A model generated the notes under the pieces. The model made no database searches. It was given only the letters and a program-made list of their open reading frames with translations, and was not told the DNA's origin. A program made the position numbers and the translations under genes. This document shows, in pieces, positions 33,209 through 42,940 of a stretch of 64,000 bases of DNA (positions are counted from its first letter, which is position 1; the number at the start of each line of letters is the position of its first letter). Origin of the DNA: Piezodorus guildinii (Eukaryota; Arthropoda; Insecta; Hemiptera; Pentatomidae); contig CM041293.1 of assembly GCA_023052935.1 (NCBI GenBank), positions 55,106,725-55,170,724 of the forward strand, written 5' to 3'.

Positions 33209-33560
33209 TTGATGGATGTTGGATAATAATAAAATAAATAAAAAGTTACTTTAATTAAATAAAAAACGATTAAAAACACAATTAAAATGATGAAAAATAA
33301 AAAATAAGCTTTTTCTCGATGATAAATTAAATTAAAAAAAAAAATTTTTTAAGTCCACACACACGATTTTTTTAACAATCTTACCACAAAACAACACAAT
33401 ACACACGATGCACACAATGCAGGTAATTGGTTGGTTACCTCAGTGTTGCAGGTAAAAAAATTAATATTAATAATTAAACTACTTTCCACCTGGCAACACT
33501 GAGGGACCTGAAAAACCGTCGTTTAACCTCCGTGTTGTGATTGACAGTGCAACCGTTACA
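33209..33560. mobile_element. 352-bp insertion with internal inverted repeat
   Basis: AAACT occurs on both sides (33204-33208, 33561-33565). The interior has CCTCAGTGTTGCAGGT and ACCTGGCAACACTGAGG as inverted copies about 50 nt apart, plus a CACACGAT-rich segment. No coding frame. Class unknown, probably a non-autonomous DNA element. Confidence 0.65.
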
Positions 33561-33826
33561 AAACTAATGAAATATTGAAGTCCATTAACTATTACATCGA
33601 TTCGGCGAGTTTAATCAAAATCGTAAGAGCTTTTTTTGAGAAAATCCTAAAAAGTCGCAAAATGCATGGTATAAAATCTCTTCCGGTATCCAGATTTTAG
33701 CGAAGAAGTGGCTGTAATTTCTCGGGTGTATAGTTGTCTTAAATATGAGATTTCTGTATTGTACGTCTTTTCGTTTTATGAAATTCGAAAGTCTTCACGA
33801 TCGTAATACTTTCCCTTACTATATAT

Positions 33827-34070
33827 CTGTGGCGGTCGTGAATAAGTGGTTAAGTCTTAATCTTTCATGTTGCAGGTGAGCGACTAAAGTTTTACGTAAT
33901 ACCAAAATAGAGTTATTGCTTACTGTTTTCTTTAAATATAAAATTTCTTCCATCAAGAAATTTTTTTGACCAATTTAACACGACTTAGAAGAAGGTCTGA
34001 GGGAGCTATACGTGAAGTTAACTCATTTTTTATATAACTCGAGTTTTCTAGTTTTTCACGACCGCCACAG
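33827..34070. mobile_element. 244-bp TIR element
   Basis: Perfect 16-bp terminal inverted repeats CTGTGGCGGTCGTGAA (33827-33842) and its complement (34055-34070). It sits in the ACTATATAT end of family A, apparently with an ATAT target duplication. CAGGTGAGCGACTAAAG inside resembles CAGGTGAGTGAACTAA near 23035. No transposase. Confidence 0.85.
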
Positions 34071-34103
34071 ATATTACATAATATGTAACTGAAAGTAAAT
34101 TTA

Positions 34104-34247
34104 TGAGAGAAATTCAGGGTGCAGTCAATATAACATGCAATTAAGCGTAAACTTAATTTATTGGTGGCGACGTTTCGGCCTAAATTATAGGCCTTCTTCA
34201 GGGTGATTGTGTGAGCTGAGAAACATGACAAGCTGAGAAATACTTAT
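34104..34247 (-). mobile_element. Family B short element with hammerhead-like core and 13-nt TSD
   Basis: 144 bp between perfect 13-nt copies of GAAAGTAAATTTA (34091-34103, 34248-34260). The minus strand has CTGAAGA (34195-34201), one A, a 6-bp perfect stem GGCCTA/TAGGCC with a 5-nt loop, and GAAAC (34172-34176) followed by GTCGCC. Same architecture and same TSD length as 818-982, although the sequences outside the core hardly align. The ends TGAGAGAAATTC and TACTTAT show no inverted repeat. Confidence 0.75.
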
Positions 34248-34310
34248 GAAAGTAAATTTAAAAAAAAAATTATTTTAACAATAATGTGTTGCGCGCACCA
34301 GATTTTTTAG

Positions 34311-35274
34311 ATGGTTGAGACCTATTTATGATTTATAGAAGTTTATAAAATCTTATCCCAAAAAGTAAATCTCTAATGACTTTTTAAGCTTTTGATAAGA
34401 TTTCTTATACTGTTTTAGTTCAATTATCACCGCCTCTGCTGTACACCAGGAGTTGCGAACAAATTGATTTATTTATTTATTCTCTTCAGATCATCTTTGG
34501 GCCATGATTCACAATATATGGGATTTATTTTTCTATTATTTTAAACGGCATATTCGTTGTCCTTAGTGCTTCATATGTGTTGGAAGCTATGTCTTTCTTG
34601 TTTTCAGTTACTATGCACGATGTTACACCACGTTCTGCTACTTATGTTATCATTTTGTGTCAGAGAATGGTGGTTTCCAGCCTCACATCGTCGTTTCATG
34701 AGTAAAATCTACGTGAGAAACATCGAGGCTTTTAAGAACTTCTTGCTTTCTGTTAATTTCTAAATGCTGTTTTTCATGGCCAAATTCATTGTACATTATG
34801 CACTTTATCCGCTAAAGTTATCCATTTTTCCTATCTACATTTTCATTATTCTAGAACCTACAAGATGTACTTATATTTGTGGAGTTTATAGGCATAAGCT
34901 TAGGTATAAATTACTTGAAATATTAAGTCAAATCACAATGCTTACAAATTTAGGGTTTAATAATTCCTATTAAATTAACGAATGATTTTCTTTATACACG
35001 TATATATTAGCAAACATATTCTCGGAACAACTTTTTTGGTTTCCTAGTCGTCCTCATTTCCGCATTCTCAGAATGTTGTTCTGTTAACCACTGTTTGATC
35101 TTTCTGTTTCTTAGCTAATTTCGGAGGTAATTTCTGAATTAGTGTTGCACCAGATAAAATGTTATAAGCATGTTCAGTGTCTCTTCCTCACGTTAACTAT
35201 AAAATTTTGAATGTTTAAAATAATAAAAAAAATTACCCGTTAGGAATCTATTTCTGGCTTTTCTTAAAGAGCTT
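34311..35274. other. Unassigned DNA
   Basis: Two consecutive unrecognised open frames lie at 34557-34763 (non-ATG start) and 34764-34973; both are rich in Leu, Phe, Ile and Tyr, as AT-rich noncoding DNA gives by chance. Confidence 0.4.
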
Positions 35275-35990
35275 ATTAACACATTCATTTATACTGATAG
35301 TTCCAAAATAAATGACTTAACGTCATATGTACTATTAGACGTTGACCGAATTCGCAAGTACACAATGTACAATCTCTTTCTTATCGCTACCAAACGCTGG
35401 TTGTAAAATATATCACATGAATGTACTCGCGATCAGGCAACTATATTTAACGATCCTTATTTCAACATGAAAATGCATAAAATATGGGAGATTAAATTAA
35501 AAAATTTCGTCTCGTCCTCTGGGACATGATAAATGACGTTGACCGAATTCGCAAACACAAAATGTCGTTTCGGAGTATCCTGTTGACAAAACAGCATCAG
35601 CGGCTCATCCTTTAGAAGAAATAACGCCCTGTTTTATTTCATCATTTGAGCTGTTTTAGCCAATTAACTCGAAGATCTCAAATGAATGACAACGGTCCTA
35701 GACTATATTGGAGAAAAATAAATTGAATAGCGTTAAACCGACCGTCAGCTACTGGGTCTCATCATTTTGAAAGTGCAGGCGTGAGGAGGTAGTTATTGCC
35801 TGAGTATAGGATAGATTTTCCTCAATCATGGCACGAATGGATCCACCTCGATGTCAATTGTGTAAAGCAAGTGACATTTTCAGTAGTCATATGTTTGAGG
35901 GGTGTCCTATGTATAGGAGAGAAATTTAAAATATTGCTGTAGAACGTCAGGTCTCTTAGGCATTGAGGTCCAATAAACAAATCATCAGTC
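35275..35990 (+). pseudogene. LINE with RNase H domain, decayed C-terminal part
   Basis: Plus strand. FIYTDSSKINDLTSYVLLD is the start of an RNase H domain (catalytic Asp in TDSSK). After a deleted and frameshifted middle, MARMDPPRCQLCKASDIF then SSHMFEGCPMYRRE forms the C-x2-C-x8-H-x4-C zinc knuckle at the protein's end; FLNHG occurs just upstream in another frame. The Glu and later Asp residues of RNase H are not preserved in one frame. A 20-nt phrase GACGTTGACCGAATTCGCAA occurs twice (35339, 35533), so the interior is partly duplicated. Related in kind to 52690-53640, 57285-57905 and 60290-61001. Confidence 0.75.
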
Positions 35991-36654
35991 ATAATCATTC
36001 AATTGATAAAGAATATTCCTTTATATCGGCTTATATAACACATTCGTCTTTCTTTCCAAATTATGTTGTGTATTTTTTACATTATTTACATATTTTAAAT
36101 TTTAAATGATATTTTTCTTTTTCTCATTATTTTATAATAAATAATTAGATGTTTCCTTAAACTTAAAAAAACAGTTAATTAAAAATGAAAACGAATCAAC
36201 CTTTCGGGGGCCTTCCCCATCATCAGGACTCACTAAAATACACTAACAAATTATCATTCAACATTATAAAATAACTTTTTTATATACTGATAAAAATCAT
36301 TATTACAATGTTACATAAAACTATATTTTCCTGAAAGTCATTTAAAAATTAAAAGAATATCCATTTTTAATTAAACTTTTGACATTAAAATTGTTTTTAT
36401 AAAAATTAACACTAAAGAAAATCACTAACAATTCATTTCAATTTTAAATGTCTTTCAGGTAAATTTAATTTTATATAATATTGTTATATGTTTTCTAATA
36501 ATGATTTTAATCTATATCATTATTATAAAGCTGAAGAGATTATTTGTTTGAACGCTCTAATCTCAGAAACTTCTGGGTTGAATTGAAAAATTATTTTTGT
36601 ATTGGATATTCCTTGGAATTCCTTGGTATTGGAAGGCTTTAGGCTATACCACGC
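35991..36654. other. Unassigned AT-rich DNA with a family B-like motif
   Basis: Only the CTGATGA motif at 36190-36245 stands out. Confidence 0.45.
36190..36245 (-). repeat. Hammerhead-like core motif
   Basis: Minus strand: CTGATGA (36220-36226), T, GGGG-AAGG-CCCCC stem, then GAAAGG (36200-36205). Same order as family B, but GAAAG instead of GAAAC. Confidence 0.6.
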
Positions 36655-37051
36655 TGCGACCAATAGGAGTGATGAAAGATCGGTGGAAAATCTGGAGGTA
36701 ACGGGAAAATAAACCTCGCATCCCAATGATTCCAAATGATTTACCTTATAATTTTAAAATCATTCAATTTCTCGTTAGGTTATCTTTTGCCGTAAGAATT
36801 AATAAATCATAGGGGAAAACATTTATACACGTAGAAATCGATTTACGTCAAGACAGCTTTTCCCATGGCCAACTATATGTCGCATTGTCAAGATCAGGTT
36901 GCGGAGAAAATCAGTATGTTCTTCTTCCACAAGAAAATAAAACTAAAAAAGAACTAGTAGAAGTACTTTAAAATATATCCTTTAAAAAACATCTTAATCG
37001 CGATCTTAATAACAGAAATTGGCGCAAAGGAAGTCACGGGCAACAGCTAGT
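36655..37051 (+). pseudogene. Helitron Rep/helicase C-terminal end and Helitron 3' terminus
   Basis: The plus strand reads PRIPMIPNDLPYNFKIIQF, LVRLSFAVRINKS, a stop in place of the expected Gln, then GKTFIHVEI-DLRQDSFSHGQLYVALSR and ENQYVLLPQENKTKKELVEV with a natural stop at 36969-36971. These are the last helicase motifs (SF1/PIF1 type, INKSQG and FSHGQLYVALSR) of a Helitron transposase. The element's 3' end follows at 37021-37051: GGCGCAAAGGAAGTCACGGG then CAACAGCTAGT, ending CTAGT and followed by T, as Helitrons do. The Rep nuclease and most of the helicase are missing. One in-frame stop shows decay, though the frame is otherwise well kept. Confidence 0.9.
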
Positions 37052-37218
37052 TTGTATATAAAAAATGTATTTATAATTTTATGTAACTTAGCTCTATAAT
37101 TCTTAATTATGATTTTAATAACTATATAAAAAAAATATATTTTATGTTAAATGATGATTTGGTAATGTATTTCAGTGAGTCTTTATGATAGGGAAGACCC
37201 CCGAACTTCTACTTTCAC

Positions 37219-38106
37219 TTACTATATATAGTAAGAGGAAGTATTGCGATCGTGAAAATTTTCGAATTCCAGTTTTCGACGGAAATATTCGTTTTAGGGT
37301 CCCCTGAGTCCAAATAACCAAGTCCCGCAAAAAGGTCTGTGTGTGTGTGTGCTAACTCCCGGGCGGAAAGGGTAAGTCCTATGAAACTGAAATTTCATAT
37401 TTAAGACAACTATACGCCCGAGACGGGACAAAACTTTTTTCATCAAAATGTGCTTACCAGAAGAGGCCACTTTATACCATGCATTTTGTACCTTTTTTCG
37501 ATTATCTCGAAAACGGTTCCGACGATTTTGATTAAACGCGATATCTTGATGTAAAATTTAATGGGCTTTAATATCATGTAGGTTTTATTCTGATTAAAAT
37601 AGTCTGACAGGGCTTAAATGCCGATATTTTAAATTGTCTTCCCCTTAAGTACCTTTACTTTTGTAGATTTATTAAAAATAACTAGATTATCTTTTTAACG
37701 CTGATGAAAAACAGGTAAATATATAAATTGAATAAATTCGATACCCAACTGAAGGAGAAAACAGAAAAAATATTTTTTAATGCAATTTTTCGTATTTGAA
37801 CATAAGAACAGTAATATACATGTATGATATACCGTTGGAAAGCTAAAGATTTTAGAAAAAATATTATCTTATACTCAAGCTTTTAAAAGTTAATAGCGAG
37901 TGATAAAAATACGATAAAACTAAGTCATTAATTTTGATAATAATATAATAGATTTTTTAATAAAACACATGTTTCTATATAAATTCAATTTAATTAATTC
38001 CTTAATAGTTTCACGTATTTTTATCTCTAACTGTTTTTGAAAATTCTTACATTGATTTTAAAAATGGAGGTAATTGAAAGTCGTTTGTAGCCAGCACCAG
38101 ATTTTT
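37219..38106 (-). mobile_element. Family A, well-preserved copy
   Basis: Starts at the palindrome CTTACTATATATAGTAAG, runs through GATCGTGAAAATTTTCGAAT, GGTCCCCTGAGTCCAAATAA, GGTCTGTGTGTGTGTG, TACCATGCATTTTGTACC, TACCGTTGGAAAGCTAAAG and ends GTAGCCAGCACCAGATTTTT. The best guide to the family's internal sequence. Confidence 0.9.
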
Positions 38107-38233
38107 CTATTATAATTTTATTTTATTTGTATTTATTTCTTCCCACTCTTTTAGAAAACTGGAAATATCTTTGCATTCTGGATAATAGCCGAGTATATAT
38201 ATATTTTTTTAGTTATTTTTATAGTTCTTTTTT

Positions 38234-38235
<2 letters not shown>

Positions 38236-38267
<32 letters not shown>
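38236..38267. repeat. Poly(T) run
   Basis: About 32 consecutive T residues. Confidence 0.9.
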
Positions 38268-38270
<3 letters not shown>

Positions 38271-38860
38271 TGTCTAGTAAAGATGTGTTAGCGATAATAA
38301 CCTATATCATTTAATTGTCCTCATATTCAAAACAAGAACAACCCCTGGCTGACAGTATAGTAATGATATATTTCTCTGAATTACAAAAATTTAAAGTTGA
38401 GAGGTCTACACTGGTAATAGTTCGCAGAAGCGGTCTGAGGAAAGACGCTAAGTAGCATGATTAAGGCGTAGCATCATAAACCGCGATTGTGTAATACCAT
38501 CCGCAGCGTGTGCCTTCTGATGAACTGCCGGAGCGATACCCCGTCCTCTCCGGATTAGTTCAACGTAGCACGCAGTCGTTAAGGCTAATTGATCGTAAAA
38601 ATAATATTGTATTAATTATACGTTCATGTATATCCAATACAGCTGGAGATAGACGGTGTCGGGAATCAGATTTCCAGAGTGGGTTTTTCATTTCGGTTGT
38701 GCTTTTTATGGGATATTATCCACTTTTCGCCGTTTATCTAGGGTTTTGTAACCAGAGAAAAAAAATCTGGGAGTGTGCGATGGCTTTGTATCTTCCTTTT
38801 TACGCTAAAAGAATGTAATTAAGAAATGATTAAATAATGCAAATTAATAAATAAAGGCAG

Positions 38861-38886
38861 TTTTTTTTTTTTTTTTTTTTTTTTTT
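38861..38886. repeat. Poly(T) run
   Basis: 26 consecutive T residues. Confidence 0.9.
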
Positions 38887-38999
38887 ACAATGCTTAAATA
38901 CTTATCAATTAAATTTTAAAATACTTTTAATTTTTATTTATTTGTTTTAGACCTAGTTCTTATTTATATTTATTTATTTTAGACCATTCAAATTTTTCA

Positions 39000-39359
39000 A
39001 ATTCTATTAGAACCTCGTTTATCATCCTAACCCTCTGGCAAAATCCCTATCCAGCTCCACCTACTCCCTACCATGCTCCTCGAAGATTTAAACAGCAGTG
39101 GTCTCGAGACGGTTTGTAAACATTTTTGCTGGAGTTCTGACACTGGTCAGATCCTCCACTCATATAATGTATGTATGTGGCTATTGCGCCCGAGCTCGGC
39201 CTCCACTGGCTTACACCAGAGAGAGAGGCGCTGGGATCTCTTGGATTCGCTTTTCCCTCCAGTTCCCATTCTGGGGTTCTTCAGCAGATTGTAAATATTG
39301 TATATAGTTATGTTTGAGCGTGTGATGTTCATTTTTTATTCAACTTTATATTTATTTTA

Positions 39360-39362
<3 letters not shown>
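39000..39362 (+). pseudogene. Possible Jockey-like LINE 3' end
   Basis: LPCSSKI-TAVVSRR in one frame and RRFKQQWSRDGL in another resemble the RRLKRRWPRDL end of LINE family 2. The following 39150-39300 is GC-richer than its surroundings with overlapping open frames in three frames, none recognised. The call rests on one short motif. Confidence 0.45.

Positions 39363-39409
<47 letters not shown>
39363..39409. repeat. (TA)n microsatellite
   Basis: About 23 uninterrupted TA units. Confidence 0.95.
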
Positions 39410-39411
<2 letters not shown>

Positions 39412-39416
39412 ACATT

Positions 39417-39595
39417 TGTTTCTTTTTTAATGTAGTTGGACTTTATCTGTGTTTGTTGTTAATACTGTATGGATGTGGTTTCATATCACTATTGCTATTG
39501 TTCATTTTGAAACAAATTGTACATATCTGAAACAATAAAATAAATTAAAAACAATTTTTATCTCACATAGTTTTTAGCTTAAGTAAGTTTAATCA
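39417..39595 (+). repeat. Direct repeat of about 180 bp, first copy
   Basis: Shares TTAATGTAGTTGGACTTTAT, TCATATCACTATTGCTATTG, TTCATTTTGAAACAAA and CAATAAAATAAATTAAAAAC with 40128-40312. It has a polyadenylation-like AATAAA and resembles a retroelement 3' end. Confidence 0.85.
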
Positions 39596-39766
39596 TATAT
39601 CATGGCTATGTGGGATAGCCTACTGGTTGCTACTCACTAAAATGGGTTTAGGGAGTGATGACCCTACTCTAAAAAATTTCATCGAGAAACGTAGTGAGTA
39701 AATTCTCCCAGGAGATTACTCCACGCGGCCAAGGGCTCACACGGCCTGTCGCGCCGGAAGAATATA
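39596..39766. other. Single-copy GC-richer spacer
   Basis: TAGCCTACTGG resembles a Pol III A box but no B box follows, so no tRNA or SINE is called. Confidence 0.4.
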
Positions 39767-39768
39767 TA

Positions 39769-40121
39769 CACTGCCGGACAAAATTAAGGATCACTTCAAT
39801 ATTTTAAAATTACTGAACTGTATAGGGTATTTTTGAAAATATTCTTTTTTCTTTAGAAGTCACACTTTATTATAAAGGTCATCAAAAATAAAAAATTCTT
39901 TTCTAGAAATTTTCAATAGGAAAACAAATCAAAAAATAAAAATGTCCTACAGTCTCAAAATGAAAAAAGTAAATCTTTGAAATGAAATGAAATAACAAAA
40001 CTGGAAAAAAAAAAAAAAAATAAGAAAGTCCTTTGTCCCAACAAAGAAATTCCTATTTTTATCTCTTATGCAATACTAATATAAATATTTGTTAGTGATC
40101 CTGTAATTTTGTCCGGCAGTG
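39769..40121. mobile_element. Tc1-type MITE, 353 bp
   Basis: TA flanks (39767-39768, 40122-40123). Inverted ends CACTGCCGGACAAAATTA and its complement, extending into AGGATCAC with one indel. Ends of this sort belong to the Tc1 branch of the Tc1/mariner superfamily. Interior is AT-rich without a transposase frame. Confidence 0.92.
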
Positions 40122-40127
40122 TATATA

Positions 40128-40312
40128 TGATTTTTTTTCTATTTTAATGTAGCTGGACTTTATTATTGTTTGTTGTAAATACTGTACGAAGTTGGTCTCA
40201 TATCACTATTACTATTGTTCATTTTGAAACAAAGTGTACATATCTCAGACAATAAAATTAATTAAAAATAATTGTTATCTCACATATTTTTTGGCCCAAG
40301 TAATTTTAATCA
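40128..40312 (+). repeat. Direct repeat of about 180 bp, second copy
   Basis: Second copy of 39417-39595, with about 85-90% similarity by eye (for example GTAGCTGGACTTTATTATTG). Confidence 0.85.
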
Positions 40313-40370
40313 CTCTGTAAAGTATTAATCGTAACAATATAATGCAGTATACAACATATTTAGGAATAAT

Positions 40371-40497
40371 AATAGGCCTATGGAACCCTCAAGTTCGATG
40401 CCGATATTACCAAATATCGCCTGCTCAGATTTGTTTTTACCTGCTATTTCAGGTTTGGTAACCTTCTAAATTCCCTACTTGCCTCATCTCTATTCGC
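40371..40497 (-). pseudogene. LINE family 1, 3' part split by an insertion
   Basis: Minus-strand copy: AATAATAATAGGCC with the family 3' end, a deleted middle, then AACCTTCTAAATTCCC and the TTCGCAACAAATATTTTAC block. It resumes at 41176-41240 with GAAAACCTTAAGACG and ATTTCACATTCTTCGG beyond the 632-bp insertion. Confidence 0.75.
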
Positions 40498-40520
40498 AAC
40501 AAATATTTTACTTTTTTCTC
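40498..40520. repeat. 23-nt duplication, left copy
   Basis: Begins AACAAATATTTTAC and is identical to 41153-41175. Taken as the target duplication of the insertion between them. Confidence 0.8.
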
Positions 40521-41152
40521 ATCATTGTCGTAATTGTTCTTTTGTTTGAATATTTGTTCGATAAATATTAGGCCGTTTTACAAAAGAAATTCTTGGATAT
40601 ATATATATTTTTTTTTTAAAACAATTTATTTAATTCAGTCATCGCAACGTTTCAGCCTCTAGGGCTATTCTCAAGCTTCTGTAATCAATTAAAGTTTCAT
40701 TGCATTTATACATTTTCAACAATTTAATTACAACACATAATAAATTATTTTTAATAATTATGTCACCTACTATGCATATCCATCTTAATTATCATTTCAT
40801 TTCACCGCTTTTCAGCAGCGTCGTCATAATTTTTTAAAAATATTATTTTTCAAAAAAACCTGTACTCAAAAATATCATATTATTTTTCATCATCAATTGA
40901 AAAAGGGATCTATTTATTCAAAAAAGAAAAGAAACATTTTTATCAACTTAGTCAACAGTTTTCGGCCGTCTTATAGGTGTTCTCCTGCGCAACTAAACTT
41001 GGGGTGGGGATGCCAAAGGATTTATATATTTACTCTGTCAATAGCACTTGCATAAAAGGTGTTCAGGTTGTCAACGTCTGTTTGCTGGTTAAAAAAAATA
41101 TATCCAAGAATTTCTTTTGTATTTATCGATATACTAATCCTAATATTTATCG
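40521..41152. mobile_element. 632-bp insertion with inverted ends and two hammerhead-like motifs
   Basis: Near its ends are inverted blocks: TATTTGTTCGATAAATATTA (about 40551) against TAATATTTATCGAACAAATA (41141-41160), and ACAAAAGAAATTCTTGGATA (40580) against its complement (41099-41119). Inside, minus-strand motifs at 40630-40690 (CTTGAGA, AGCC/GGCT stem, GAAAC) and 40950-40990 (CAGGAGA, ACACCTATAAG, CGGCCGAAAAC) resemble family B. The spacer frame 40977-41186 is not recognised. Confidence 0.7.
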
Positions 41153-41175
41153 AACAAATATTTTACTTTTTTCTC
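41153..41175. repeat. 23-nt duplication, right copy
   Basis: Identical to 40498-40520. Confidence 0.8.
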
Positions 41176-41240
41176 GAAAACCTTAAGACGTTTTTTATTC
41201 TTAAATGTAAGCTAACACATTTCACATTCTTCGGGTGACA
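41176..41240 (-). pseudogene. LINE family 1, 5' part of split copy
   Basis: Continues the copy at 40371-40497: the minus strand matches the GTGAAACGTGGCCGCTTAC to CTTAAGGTTTTCGA part of family 1 with substitutions. Confidence 0.7.
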
Positions 41241-42079
41241 TAGTTCCATAAATAATTTAATAGTGGAGCGCCGTAAGGTTTATATCATGGTACCCGGATC
41301 TAAGGAATGGATTATTGTGAAACTTATGGAATGTACTACCGACACTAGCACTAAAATTTCAATTTTTGTCGATATCGATTTTTTAATTATTAAAATAAAT
41401 AATTAATTTTTTTTTTTTTTGCTCCTGAAATCTTTGTTTTCTGGGTTTTTTTTGCTATATGGTTGGAAGTAGAATCTAAGAAGCTGTTATAACGATTGAA
41501 AATACAATATGACATATAATACATTAAAAGTGCATACGCTAGAGCTAGGCGATCGCATACATTTTTGGCTTTATGAAAATTAATATTTCTTTATCTCATG
41601 CAAAAAATCTTTGGTTGTACTTGTAGCTTTGGTTAACGACAAACGTTATTTTCGAAATGTTTATTTACCCTTAAATAATTGAAAATTTACCGTTTCTATG
41701 AATAAATAAAGAACTAGAAATGAAAAGCCATATGTTTCCCGGTCAGTTATTTTCGTATTGTTTGATCTTGTTAAACCTGATCGTACCTCACATCTCTCGA
41801 AGTAATTATGACTAATTCTGACTTATAGGTATTCTCTGTTCAATTATGTTGTTTGGCAGCTTCTGATGGTTTATGATAAGTTTTTTTAAAAATAAAGTTG
41901 ATGAATTGGCTGTCTCTGTGGCAATATTTTTGCAGAGATCTGACAGCATCAAGGTTGACTATCTTTGAGGGGAATATTAGGAGAGAGATCACAGTACGCT
42001 CTGGGTAGGAACTTAAGAGTCTGACTGCAGAGATGAAACGCGAAGGCGCCCTAATAAAATCATTGGACACTAAGGTGTT
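41241..42079. other. Unassigned DNA
   Basis: 41840-42079 is less AT-rich. A plus-strand reading includes ELKSLTAEMKREGALIKSLD and may be the upstream part of the LINE at 42080, but this is weak. Confidence 0.4.
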
Positions 42080-42940
42080 TTACAGGATCTGGAGTAACAT
42101 CAATAATAACCAGAGAGGTGATTGTTTATATATCTTATTCTCTATTAGAGTTTATCATAAGCAATGATCTTGGAATCCACAATAAGGGCAACGCTGCTAC
42201 TTTTTAAACAAAAACTGATCCGAGGTCATTCATATTACACTAAGCACCAATTATGCTAATGTTTTCATTAACGACTGGAATATGTCCGATGAGGAAACAT
42301 ACTTAGATCACAAATTTGATGTAGCTATTAATGACATGTCCGAGCCGGCGTACAGGAACCCCAAACTTACTGACTAGAATTCTTATTGCACCCAATTCAA
42401 ACAAGAAGTCAGGAGATGGGCCTAGCTAATTAGGGACATGTGGCAATTGGATTGCCTCAATGTATCACTTACTGACGCATTGATGAAATCCTACACTGAC
42501 AAAGTCATAATGTGTATAGTCAAATCCAAGTAAATCGTCCCCTGGTGGAATAGAGAACTTGGCAAATTGAGAGCTTCAACCAGGAAACTTCAACAAAGCC
42601 AAAACAACAGGCATTTTGGACGCATATAAGATAGCACTGACTTGCAGATTCTAAAAGAAGGAAGACGAAACTGCCTATCATGTGATTTGCAGTTGTCCAG
42701 AGATTGCTAGGATACGTATTTAACCATTTTGGCCATGACCTTTTTTCAGATCCTAAGCTGTGTGAACTGATCAGTCCTTACAGTTTGGTCAGATTCACTA
42801 AGGCAATAGGTCTGTATAATGATAGCATACAAGGATTAATGGAAGGTACACAATATGCCCTACTTGAGGCTGCCGTGCAATCCGGAAAAAAAATAAGGGA
42901 AAAAGTATATTGGACTGCTCCGTTGTATTAAATTGTGTTT
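42080..42940 (+). pseudogene. Jockey-like LINE with reverse transcriptase deleted
   Basis: The first part is the end of the AP-type endonuclease: IWSNINNNQRGDCLY, a broken stretch, ITLSTNYANVFINDWNMSDE and YLDHKFDV (normally SDH; the catalytic-site Ser is Leu). The linker to reverse transcriptase follows: WQLDCLNVSLTDALMK, then VPWWNRELGKLRASTRKLQQ. At about 42655 the sequence jumps straight to EDETAYHVICSCPEIARIR, then after a frameshift SDPKLCELISPYSLVRFTKA and IGLY (open 42704-42931). The whole reverse transcriptase, about 600 codons in relatives, is missing. The same C terminus occurs at 7350-7643. Confidence 0.85.

Larger units (their letters stand above)
32729..34310 (+). mobile_element. 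Family A, full-length copy carrying three nested insertions
   Basis: Left tip TCTGGTGCGGGCAACACACG, right tip CGCGCACCAGATTTTTTAG. Between them the family sequence is interrupted at 33209-33560, 33827-34070 and 34104-34247. Removing these and their duplicated targets leaves about 0.83 kb, normal for the family. Confidence 0.85.
38107..38999. other. Unassigned DNA with a GC-richer open frame
   Basis: Poly(T) runs lie at 38236-38267 and 38861-38886. Between them, 38400-38818 is less AT-rich and holds a 102-codon frame with a GTG rather than ATG start (PSDELPERYPVLSGLVQRS, SLRLIDRKNNIVL, a hydrophobic stretch GFFISVVLFMGYYPLFAVYL). No family recognised. It could be a stray exon or an element remnant. 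Confidence 0.35.

Noticed and set aside
36523..36735. 70-codon minus-strand frame
   Set aside because: It is the shadow of the Helitron helicase coding strand.
39598..39760. Possible tRNA or SINE head
   Set aside because: An A box-like TAGCCTACTGG is present but there is no B box and no cloverleaf.
41840..42070. 76-codon minus-strand frame
   Set aside because: Likely a shadow of LINE sequence running on the plus strand into 42080; no recognised motif.
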